A stretch of 64,000 nucleotides of DNA, taken from assembly GCA_947652115.1 (NCBI GenBank), contig OX393570.1:21799481-21863480 (forward strand), in the 5' to 3' direction. Every line of letters begins with the position of its first letter. Positions within the stretch are counted from its first letter, which is position 1. This DNA is from Blastomussa wellsi (taxonomy: Eukaryota; Cnidaria; Anthozoa; Scleractinia; Plerogyridae). The position numbers and the translations under genes are program-made. The notes below the pieces were generated by a model, which was given only the letters and a program-made list of their open reading frames with translations, did no database searches and was not told where the DNA came from. Positions 14,101 through 23,200 of this stretch are shown in pieces.

Positions 14101-17100
14101 AGGGGAAATTGAGCGACGAAACGGTTGGCAATGCAAAAGTGTTAACAAAGAAAGGAACAACATTTTGCCTACCTATGCTCGGAGCCTGCACTGAAGCTGG
14201 TAATTGAGCGCTGGAGACAACCGCTTGCGAGTTGGAAATCGGCAAGGACAAACAGGAAGTGACCGTATGCGAGGCCGCCGGTTGAGACGAAACCATAGGC
14301 TGATTTACATTTGCCGTGGCAAGAAGCGGGCGAAGTGCATTGACAATGGAAGCGGTTTAGGTCTCCACGGATAAACCAGGGCCAGATGATGAACCAAGTG
14401 AAACGTGCGAGAGGAATTCCGAACCAGAACTCGAAGCGGAGAGTGTGACGGGCGGGAAATCCACATTTGCGTTCGTCTGGTCGGAGGACAAATCCATAGC
14501 AGAGCTCAAACTGTTGTTCGTGGTCCGTTTCGGTGGCATATGAAGCGAAGAAAAAACCGTGCAAACACTTCCACGAACGCCAAGCAGCAAATGCAAACAC
14601 TTTCAACCGACAATATCGCAAAAAAGGCGAGCAACGAGCAAGCTGGCAGGCAATGAAGCAAAGCACATGGCAGTGCCCCTGCAAACCTCCCTGGAACCCC
14701 CCACATAATATTAATGCAGCCACTGCATTGGCTTAGTTTTAACCTTGCCTAAATTCCATTTAGCCTCATTTAATTTCAATTGATAATTATTGGCTGTAAT
14801 AGGGATGAGTTGAAGTTGGTCTGAAATCAAACAAGTGATCGTGAAGAGAATTGTACAATGGCAAAGGAGGAGTCTGATTTGTTAATCAGAGTTTTGATTA
14901 CACACTGACACACTCCAGTTAATTAGTTCCTAAATAAAGGGCTTGCCTGTATTCCTTGTAATATAGTTAAGGTGTATTGAGGAACATAACACTGTCTGTT
15001 GTTTTGCTGTTGAAATGTCTTGTTGTTGCAGTGATCCATTTGTTTGAGACTCAGTCAGGAAAGCCAGTGGGTAGTGGACAACCAATACAGCATTCAGTAA
15101 GATATTTCACATTTATTCTGTATTAGCTCTGCTTCAATCCAAATGCACCATCCCCAATTAAGCACTGCATGTGAGAACAAAATATTAGGGCTCCGCTCTT
15201 AGTGTCATTAGACTGAATTATTTGGGGAGTCAAAAAAGGGGTTCAACAGGAATTCATTGAACCTCTGACCTGAACAGTACCAGTGCAATGCTGTACCAAC
15301 TGAGCTTAATCTTGATATGCTGGGAGCAGATGACTGCGAAGATCATCTCATTCATTTCATCATAAATCCACAGTTCAAATCATTATTAATATATTCTGTC
15401 GTTCTTATATTCAATACATCATTTAACTAAATAGCTCTCTCTTGCTATTTATTTAAAATGTAACCCTTGTGAGTTTTTAAATAATCCGCTGCAACTGAGA
15501 CACTAAAAATTTAAAGAGCACCATGGTACTCAAGGCCAATGAAATCTCATAGGTGTTCCAACTGAAGGAGGAATTGAGCCTAAAACAGAAGCCTGTTATG
15601 TTTTTACCTAATGATTTCTCCTCATACATGTAGCTTGAAGTGATGGAGATTGCCCTTAGCCAAAGTGGTCCAACCAGCAACAGACAACTGGCGATCATTG
15701 ACAAAAACAGAGATCTCTATCTTACACCAATCAAACACATTGGCCCAGCAGAAAGGCTTGTCAAGCTTGGTTAGTTTAGATGACTATATTTTACTCAATG
15801 TGTATCACTGACTAGATCGTGTGATAATTTTATTAGGTTGCTGTCCATTTTCTTCAGATCAATATTACAGGCTTACACATAAATTATTATTATTATTTCC
15901 TAATTAAAAGCAGCCCAACTGAAAGAAATGCTTTTTTGAATGATTTTATTTGAAATCCCTTTTGCAGTTGCTTGCTATATGATTACCAAAATTAATAAAA
16001 ATTATAAAATGCAAATTTCTTTCTGACAAGTGTAACTGAGAAAACTTGAGATGTTTTCTAATAAGTTTCTGTACATAATTAGTGTTGTTTTGTTCCATTA
16101 CTTGAAGTTGATGTTCAGATACATTTTTTTCCAGGAACAATGATAACTACAATGGCATGGAATGACAACACAAACATGTTAGCAGCATTCCAGGATGGCA
16201 GATTTATTGTTTGGTACTATCCTAGTGCCGTATATGTGGATCAGGATATATTGCCGAAAACACTTCTGGAGAAAGATTCCAGGTAAATGTACACATGAAG
16301 TAATTGAGCCCCCATCCTGCAAGATGATTAAAATGCCTGTACCTTGAGGTATTTAGTTTTTGTAGTTGTACAGTGTATCTGGCGTTTGAGTTAAATATTG
16401 ATTTCTCTTTTAGTGATTTTGGAAAGAACTCTCAGATTGTTAGCTTCTTAGAAAACCACTGTACAATGCGAAGGGCTGATGGTTCATTGTGCAGTACAAT
16501 GTAAGTATTGCACAACAGTCTGTCTATGAAAAGTGTCTTTAGTTAGTACTGTGCCAAGTCACCTGAGCTGCTAAAATCCACAGAAGGATCTATAAGTTTA
16601 TTATACTCTGACTTCCCAGGCACATATTTTTTACTCTTGAAAGCATGTGGTGTTAAATATCAAACACAAAATGAGTGTTTTATTTTCCAACGTGGGGTCT
16701 GCTACATTACTGTAATGACACTGATCTCATTTGCAGAATTTCGCCATACCCTTCCATGCTTCACAAGTATGCCAGTGAGTCTAAATGGGAAGATGCTATT
16801 CGGCTTTGCAGATTTGTAAAGGTAAAAGAAAAGTATAACATAATTCACAATTCTTTGAAAAGAGCTGTGAAATTTCTAGTCTGTCAGAACTTTTGACTTT
16901 TTTTCTGAGTTGTTTGTTTTACATGCCAGACTGCAACTTAGCAGAACCTCAGTTTGCCAAATGTTGAGTGCCTTCTTGTTTTTTTTATGACAATTTATTT
17001 AATATCTTAAAATATAGGAAATTGTGGAAGTGCAAATTGAAATAACTATGTGCAAAACATCGGTGCAGCACAAACTCTATAGTTGGATGTACATATTAAT

Positions 17101-18767
17101 TTGTGTGGCTGATTGATAGTCATTTGCAAAATAGTCATCCCCATTCTTCTTTTTCAGGACACTGTTTTGTGGGCATGTTTGGCCACCATGGCTGCCTATG
17201 CAAAGGATCTGAACACAGCAGAGACAGCTTATGCTGCTATAGATGAAGTGTGTGAGAAACTTTCTTTGTACACAATGTTCAACAAAACTATTATAATTGT
17301 ATCAGATGTCTATGTGGAAGTAGGAATCTAATTGTTAATGCAGAGCCAGGGGATTCAGCTAGAACATGGGTAGTGTATTGGGAAAGGCCCTGTGCTCTCA
17401 TAGTACCCGCCTGGGCAACATGATATACATGTGTGTGCCAGCGGTAATCCTGTTTTCTGTAGTGCTACCTCTTAGCAACTAGGAGTATTTCTACTCCCTC
17501 TGGATGGGATGCTAGTCCATTGCATTATTGCCCTCAGCATTACAATTGCTATTATCCATGGACACCTACAGTGTAAGTTAGGAGCAACACTGTGAGAGGA
17601 AAGTGTCTCGTCCAAGTATAGCACATGGCCATGATCCCAGCCAGGCAAGTGCTCAAACCAGCATTCTCCACATGGTGTATACATAGGTATCAGCTAATTG
17701 TTAATGGACGCAACGTGACATTAATGGTGATCATCGTCATCAGTGATGTCTGCATTGTCATCGTTTTGTTGTCTTAATCATCGTGCAGTGGTGAGAGCTC
17801 TCTCTTCCCACCAATGTGACCCGGGTTCGATTCCCAGACCTGGTGTCATATGTGGGTTGGTTCTCATCCTTGCTCTGAGTGTTTTTCTCCTGGTTCTCTG
17901 GTTTTCTTCCCTCCTCTAAATTCCAATTTGATCGGGAATCCGAGGGCCACAGGTGTGTTAGTTGAAAGACTATTGTGTGCTACCCTCATTAAACAAAGTA
18001 TATTTGATTTTTTGATTTGATATCTGATTGACAGGCTGACAAAGTTCAGTACATCAATCACATCAAGGAGATTCCTACCAAGGAAGGAAGAAATGCTGCC
18101 ATGGCTCTTTTCTGCCGGCAGACTCAAGAAGCAGAGACCATACTGTTACAAGCTGGACTCACCTACAGGGCAATCCAGATGAATATTGACCTCTTCAATT
18201 GGGACAGGTGAGACCACTTTACAGGTTTAAAACTTTTGAACTCATTTGTTTTACTTCCAAGGACTACACAAGTTTTTGATCATTTTTTTACTTCAGAGAG
18301 ACTGATTGAAAAAAAAAAAGAACTTTGAACTGAGACTATTTTCCTCAATTTTAAGAGCTCTTGAACTTGCTGTCAAACACAAGACTCATGTTGATACAGT
18401 CCTGGCATACAGACAGAAGTACCTGGAGAACTTTGACAGAAAGGAAACAAGCAAACGATTTCTGCAGTATGCACAAGGGGTAGGTCAAACTTCAAAATGT
18501 TATGATAGTGTTCTTGGAGACAAAAACAATGTCCTGCATGATTATTGTCAGTGTTCCTTTGTTTTTTTTAAACACTTCCTGCATGAAATGTTGATGTACA
18601 ACAGTTCAATACATTTTACACCAGTCATTCATTAAAGTGATGTTAATATTGTATTCACTACTTCATACCCATAGGTTGAGGTTGATTGGGAGAAGATCAA
18701 TGCAAAGATTGACATGGAGTTACAGAAAGAGGCAGCAAGACCTGGTGCAAAACCTTACAATGGCTGA
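2148..18767 (+). CDS. IFT80: Intraflagellar transport protein 80 (IFT80), complete, 25 coding exons
   Basis: IFT-B subunit that helps carry cargo to the tip of cilia. Exons: 2148-2184, 2662-2719, 3876-3927, 4042-4153, 4512-4622, 4782-4850, 4991-5100, 5392-5481, 5976-6057, 6406-6461, 7725-7849, 8331-8422, 8521-8602, 8808-8882, 9285-9333, 9659-9773, 15032-15096, 15634-15769, 16135-16282, 16414-16500, 16737-16821, 17158-17247, 18035-18207, 18356-18479, 18675-18767. Phases are consistent throughout and give 771 aa (human 777). The N-terminal half is WD40 propeller: [56 protein letters not shown] second propeller follows ([30 protein letters not shown]), then a helical C-terminal part ([31 protein letters not shown]). 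The start ATG in exon 1 gives an N-terminus like that of vertebrate IFT80. Intron 11 is GC-AG; intron 16 carries a retrotransposon. Identity is near certain; exact ends lack transcript support. Confidence 0.96.
2865..3438. mobile_element. Long-arm foldback element in IFT80 intron 2
   Basis: The left end (CCCCTTAGAGTACATTAA) and the right end (TTAATGTACTCTAGGGG) are inverted copies. Similarity continues inward for about 70 bp or more, including AACCCGTTATTCGTTTCAA on the left and its counterpart near 3385-3412. About 574 bp, no transposase frame. No clear target duplication. Confidence 0.65.
6513..7640. repeat. 36-bp minisatellite in IFT80 intron 10
   Basis: About 1.1 kb of GGCTGG-based sequence. 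A regular 36-bp unit (containing GGCTCGGGCTGAGTGGCTGG) is clearest from 6590 to 7120, with more disordered copies to 7640. It is almost free of A on the + strand. Because 36 is a multiple of three, one frame stays open and would read as a 12-residue repeat ([12 protein letters not shown]); this is an artefact of period and composition, since it lies between two IFT80 exons. Confidence 0.9.
7850..8330 (+). other. GC-AG intron 11 of IFT80
   Basis: The exon upstream ends AG and is followed by GCAAGT, the classical GC donor context; the downstream exon begins after TTGGCAG. Joining here keeps the reading frame through the conserved segment ending LEWK. The nearest GT (two bases inside, GTAATG) would bring a stop codon three codons after the junction. 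Confidence 0.8.
7990..8265 (-). repeat. Dispersed SINE-like repeat, copy 1
   Basis: Read on the - strand it starts with CATCGCTAAATGGAGG and continues through a GGGAGGGGAGGG tract. The same order of blocks appears on the + strand at 33500-33700, and its first block again at 33250-33330. It sits wholly in IFT80 intron 11. Confidence 0.55.
9796..10262 (-). repeat. B1-A2-B2 terminal block of the Ngaro-type element
   Basis: Segment 9796-9919 (B2) and segment 10140-10262 (B1) match over about 122 bp with only a few differences. Between them, 10002-10142 (A2) matches the far end of the element at 14633-14773 (A1). B1 and A2 abut directly near 10140. About 80 bp of other sequence separates A2 from B2. 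Confidence 0.88.
10434..11469 (-). pseudogene. Tyrosine recombinase of the Ngaro-type element, frameshifted
   Basis: The N-terminal part (11469 down to about 11030) has a SAM-like core-binding domain ([34 protein letters not shown]). The catalytic part (11006-10434) contains the first catalytic Arg in GFLRSSEF, the HxxR box in SHSFRIGAA and the catalytic Tyr in AYKLYIRTP. Recombinases of this type catalyse circular-intermediate integration of DIRS-order elements. The two parts lie in different frames and overlap between about 10927 and 11040, so a frameshift interrupts the gene. It overlaps the end of the RNase H frame by about 90 bp, a normal arrangement for the group. Confidence 0.88.
11376..13017 (-). 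pseudogene. Reverse transcriptase-RNase H of the Ngaro-type element, frameshifted
   Basis: The first part (13017-12595) holds the RT fingers ([20 protein letters not shown]). The second (12698-11376) holds the palm with [24 protein letters not shown] and the catalytic YLDD box ([13 protein letters not shown]), then the RNase H start [12 protein letters not shown], the IEYKELFP segment and the C-terminal [17 protein letters not shown]. The parts are in different frames and meet near 12600-12640, so a frameshift breaks the protein between fingers and palm. All catalytic acidic residues I can identify are kept. Confidence 0.88.
13343..14539 (-). pseudogene. Gag-like ORF1 of the Ngaro-type element, one in-frame stop
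   Basis: A long frame begins at the Met of MPPKRTTNN (14539) and runs to 13343, interrupted once by an in-frame stop at 14357-14359. The N-terminal third is Ser/Pro-rich; the middle is probably helical; the C-terminus has a Cys/His cluster ([19 protein letters not shown], then a His and a final Cys) followed by a basic tail, as in nucleic-acid-binding gag proteins. No closer assignment is possible from sequence alone. Confidence 0.7.
14633..14773 (-). repeat. A1 terminal repeat of the Ngaro-type element
   Basis: About 141 bp nearly identical to 10002-10142, starting AACGAGCAAGCTGGCAGG and ending AGCCTCATTTAA on the + strand. It marks the 5' end of the element on its own strand. Confidence 0.88.
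17490..17700 (+). repeat. Dispersed 'GATGCTAGTCCAT' repeat family, copy in IFT80 intron 22
   Basis: Carries the core GGATGGGATGCTAGTCCATT followed by a diverged tail with a CAAGTATAGCACATGGCC segment. Related copies or pieces occur at 20760-20830, 22860-22990, 27250-27330, 31845-32110, 35310-35660 and, as a tandem array, 62779-63530. The family probably descends from a tRNA-derived SINE. Confidence 0.65.
17780..18010 (+). repeat. tRNA-derived SINE in IFT80 intron 22
   Basis: Contains a good Pol III B box (GGGTTCGATTCCCAG) preceded by a degraded A-box region (GCAGTGGTGAGAGC), then an unrelated body ending near a T-rich tail (TTTGATTTTTTGATTTGATA). It does not fold into a full tRNA cloverleaf by eye, so it is a SINE rather than a tRNA gene. 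Confidence 0.6.
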
Positions 18768-20237
18768 CGTGATCAACTTGTCTGTTTATAACTGATCTGC
18801 ATTATCCTGATGCATCTAATTTAACGTGTAAATATTTCAGTCACTCTGTTGTGCAAGATAAACATTTTAAGGTGAATCACAAACAGTTACAATAGCCACA
18901 TCACGAAGATCAAATGAGAAATGTATGTAATGCTTCTTACAATTAGCATAGAGCTGTATTCTCATTATGTATATGTCCCATTTTACATAGCAGAGATGCA
19001 GTAATGGACATCATAGGTTAATTCTGATTGGGTAATTACTGCATGAAAAGACGTGAATTAAAAGTGTTCACACTTGTCTGCTCCTTGCTGCAACTTGCAT
19101 GCCCCACTTGTATTGTGTGTAGTGTATACTGAGTCCAAGCTTATTCCACCTGCAAGTCAAATATGTTTTCTTTACTCTGTCAAATGTTGTTTACTTTATC
19201 TCAACGGTTCAATTCTCAAGGTTTTTTTATAATTATTTGGTGATGTATGTTTTATAAAGTTCAAAACTTGTGACCAGTCAACCTTTTCTGGTGAATCATC
19301 AAGAGCCAAGTGCACAAGGCTCAGATACACACAAGAGAAGGTCAAAATTTGAACTTGTGTGAGTTTCTTTCTCACTCCATAATCTATAAATTTAAAGAAT
19401 TTATTACAGCACGATGCACCTAAGTGTGGCCACCCAACAAACTTTTTTGGCAAGTTAGCCAATCAGAGAGCGCGAATTTGTTTGAGATGCCCCGCCTCCT
19501 TGTTGAAAGTGCGACAGGTTTCGTGACAACAGCTTTGAACATTGCAAGGAGGCAGGACAGCTCAAACAAATTCATGCTCTCTGATTGGCTAATTATACAT
19601 GTAATTTGTCAAAAAAGTTTGTTGGGTGGCCACACTTAGGCACTTGCAAGCTCACAGTTCAACTATGTAAACTCCAACAATCCCATGCAAGGTATAACTT
19701 ACAGTACTACATGTATTTTTTTTCAAAATCCCTGGTAGCAATTCATGTACAGGGCAGCTTTGCTCTCACTTGTACATGTAAATTAACTGTGCAAGTACAA
19801 GGCATTCTTTTCACTGTTTCTTACTTTATTATAAAATTTAAGTAATTAATAATACACTGTGCTATTAATATTGTTAATGCAAATTTTACATTAAATTTCT
19901 TCCAAGAGGCCATTCTTGTCATTTGAATTTGTTAGAACTAAAGTCAAATTATTAGCAAAAAGTTTTGAATAAGCCACATTTTTGTGAAGCATTAAGTAAC
20001 TGATGGTAAACTGATTAGAATTAATTGTTGATTCACTGTTTTTACCACAGCTCTCACTCTTGACTGATTGTACCCACTTAACATCTCTTTATATTCTCCA
20101 TGTTTAATGGTGATAGATGCTAAGGGGTGGAAGTGATTTCTTGACAAGTATTTCTTCTTGACTGTACTTTTCTTTTGGTCATCACTGATCTTGCACTGGC
20201 TACTTTTTCCAAGATTTAAAATTGACAGTGAGAGTTT
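18768..20237. other. Convergent intergenic region between IFT80 and the IQ-motif gene
   Basis: Both flanking genes end here. Candidate poly(A) signals are ATTAAA at 19057-19062 (+ strand, for IFT80) and AATAAA at 19825-19830 (- strand, for the IQ-motif gene). The region also contains a foldback element at 19420-19639. No further gene was recognised. Confidence 0.5.
19420..19639. mobile_element. 220-bp MITE with ~70-bp inverted ends and possible GCAC duplication
   Basis: The ends CTAAGTGTGGCCACCCAACA and its reverse complement bound the element. Arms include AAACTTTTTTG and the block CCAATCAGAGAG on the left, with matching inverted blocks on the right. GCAC immediately flanks both sides and could be a 4-bp target-site duplication. 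No coding capacity. Confidence 0.7.
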
Positions 20238-23200
20238 TCATGGGGAAGTAACTCCTAACTCATCAAGGGATAAATTCTGTGTCCATTCATACAACTTGTC
20301 AGCTTGATCTTCCCAGTCATCATTGTCAAATAAATCATCCATAGCCACATGAACTGTTGGTGTAATTTCTTGCCTTCTTTCAGTCTGCAACAGATGTGAA
20401 CAGTCATGAAGAATGGAAGGCACACTGTGTGTCTCATTATGAATGGGGCATCTCATAATATTTAACTTTTAGACTGTTGAGCACAGGAAATGATAATGAG
20501 GGAACTTGCTTTGCACGTTGTCTCTCCCATGTTCCTTTGCATTGAGAAATATAGAGGCTAGCTTTCAAAGCTGTGAACATTAAATTGTTATTTCAAATTT
20601 CCCAACTCTGAACCATCCTTGTTCATTTTTGGGTTCATTTTATCAATCTGTTCAATTGGTGTTTCCTCCAATATACTATTCAGTGGCTTCCGGTTTTTCC
20701 ATTGGGATTTAAAATTGTACATAGGAGGCAAATGGGTAGCAGCAAATGTTCATGCAGCTATGTTGTAGGTAGGCCTGCAGTGGACAAGCATCCCATCCAG
20801 GGAGGTGCCAAGGAAATGCTCTGGATGGGTCACTTGGCCCAAACACATGTCAGTAGTAAAAACATGTACAAATGAGAATTCTGTACTAACCGGCTTTGGA
20901 GAATCCAGTCCAAACATTTTTCTCATTTTCGCGACTCTCACTTTAGCTTGGCGTGACCTCCTAGCAGGGGATGGGTTGTTGAAATCTGTTTGAGTTTTTT
21001 TTCTGGTTGAGAAAATTACAATCATTATCAATGATGGTTTTGTTTGACCCCAGTTTAACTTACTGAGTATCCATTAAAAAAGTACTAAGCCGAGCCCTCG
21101 ATCATAATTATGGGAAAGAAAACGAAACCCATGAGTTGATTTTCTCATGGTTATTATGGCTAGCGGTATTGCTCACACGCACGTATTGCGCATACGCATG
21201 ATGATGGCGACGACGGAGTCGCGCAACATGGCGGCCATAAATAGCCATGCCTTGTCAACACCTTGTCAGCCTTATCAGCTTACATCTTTATTATAGGGCA
21301 TCCATGTTATTGCCAATTGACAACTGTCAGATCGAGGTATCCACTGACCAGTATCACATAACCAGATCGTGGACTCAAGTTAGAACTCATTGAGGTAACG
21401 TGTTTTTCGAAGTTGACCGCTGACCAGGCATTGTTTTTTTTTCATTGATTGCGGGCTCAGGTCCAATTTTTTTCTTCTGGTAGCATTTTTTAACTTTTTA
21501 TGGTCATTCTTAGCTGAAATTCTACAATTCGAGTTGACGTTTTTAATTATTTATTTTGGAGAAATTATTAAGAACCAGCAAAAATACAGAGCTCCGCTTT
21601 TAGGCTTGGCTAAATCTATATATTAATGTTATACTGTACCTGTACATTGGTATAGCTCTTATACTGGCCACTTGTATTTCCTGGGTAGCTGGTCTTATTG
21701 ACAACAAATCTGGACATTCCTCCACAAGTCTTGGAGTTGTAACACCACATGTCACAAAGCTGAAGATATCATGCACTATATTCTGCCGTGGAATAGCTAG
21801 AACGAGATGATAATGTCCAAAAAAGCTGAGTTACAGACAGAGACCTATTTGAGTACCCTCAGATTTTCCACAAGTCAAGAAATTTCCCTGCTTCAACCCC
21901 AAAGCTTTCAGTTTAGAGACGATTGTATTGTACAAAAATTTTTCAAAAATTTAGAACCAAGCAATGATATAGAATTTTCAAGCCAAATCTTTGACATCTC
22001 TTTTGGGCTTTAAAGAATTTTAGGTGACAAAGAGCCATGTTCGGGACCATTACCAGAGACAATAAAATTTAATTTTCCTTCCATGTAAGTAACAGCTCCA
22101 AAGCTGCTGAAATCTGATGAGACCAGATTGCCAGTGTTAATAATAAGTGGTGAATCGATGTGCTGTTAGACAGCATACAACTGCACACACTTTCACAGTA
22201 AACTACTGGTGCCAATTTCAGAATAATTTTGAAAAGAATAGCATGTTTAAAGTCAAGTTGAACATACCATCAAGGGTGAGTCTTCTCCACATGTTGCACT
22301 TTCCACCAGTTTCTGCTGGACACTCATCCAGATGGCTTAAATACTGTCAGAAGAAAATAAGTGTCAGGCAGAGTACGAAGGCCACATGTCAAGGGGAGTC
22401 AGGAGTATGGGAGAGGAAGGAACTAGAAATGTTTGGCTTGTTGCAGTGCTGTACTCACTGAAGCACAGAGTTGATAGAGCAACTATTACTAGGTCCGAGT
22501 ATCAGTCCTGTCACTCCATACCTGCATATAGTCTTTCATTGTTGTCACATCAATTTCATCTGTTATTCTGTCTTTCTCATGCTGGCACATGTCTGCAATT
22601 AACTGATCATAAAACTTTCGATTTCCCATCAGTCTCAATGAATCACTTGCTGCCTGTGAAGATAACAACACCATACTGTTAACACTGTACTCACGTCTGA
22701 TGCCATAGTAAATTAGTTGATAACTAAAAGGGTAGCAGTTTAGTTTGCATGGGAGGTGTGGAAGCCTTAACTGGTAAGTGCACTGAACTCTGAATCAAGC
22801 AGTCTGGTTGTTTTCTTGGGAAGACAGTTCAAACCCACAGTCAGTTTGTCTCTTCTCCACCCAGGTGTGTAAATACCGGTAAGTACCAGTAACAATTAAT
22901 GCTAGGGAGTAACCCTGTGACAGACTAACAGCCCATTCCGGAAGAGAAGAAATATTCATAGTCACTTACATATCACAGAAACTGACTGGGGAAAGCTCCA
23001 GTGCAATAGGCCATTTTGCCTGACTCATGCTAACATTTGTATGTGTTGCACACAAGCTGGGTTAAGGGACATTCCATGTTAAGTCCAAATTTACCCCCAA
23101 AGAAAAAAGATCAGAGTGTCAATATGACATGCTCCCCACAAATTAATACACTGCACCTATTCACTGTCAGGATACAAGGAACTAAGTTATAAATATAAAA

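Larger units (their letters stand above)
9796..14773 (-). mobile_element. Ngaro-type tyrosine-recombinase (DIRS-order) retrotransposon, nearly full length, decayed
   Basis: This 4.98-kb element lies in IFT80 intron 16, antisense to the gene. On its own strand the order is A1 repeat, gag-like frame, reverse transcriptase-RNase H, tyrosine recombinase, then the block B1-A2-B2. This split-direct-repeat architecture is the hallmark of Ngaro-like YR retrotransposons, which insert by recombination rather than with an integrase, so no target-site duplication is expected and none is seen. All three reading frames carry at least one break, so this copy is very unlikely to be active. Both ends and all four repeat segments are present. 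Confidence 0.88.

Noticed and set aside
17785..17870. tRNA gene candidate with a good B box
   Set aside because: No cloverleaf with acceptor, D and anticodon stems could be drawn; it is better explained as a SINE.
21807..22013. + strand 68-codon frame in the IQ-gene intron
   Set aside because: No conserved motif or splice context; it lies opposite the gene's intron 6 and exon 7 flank.
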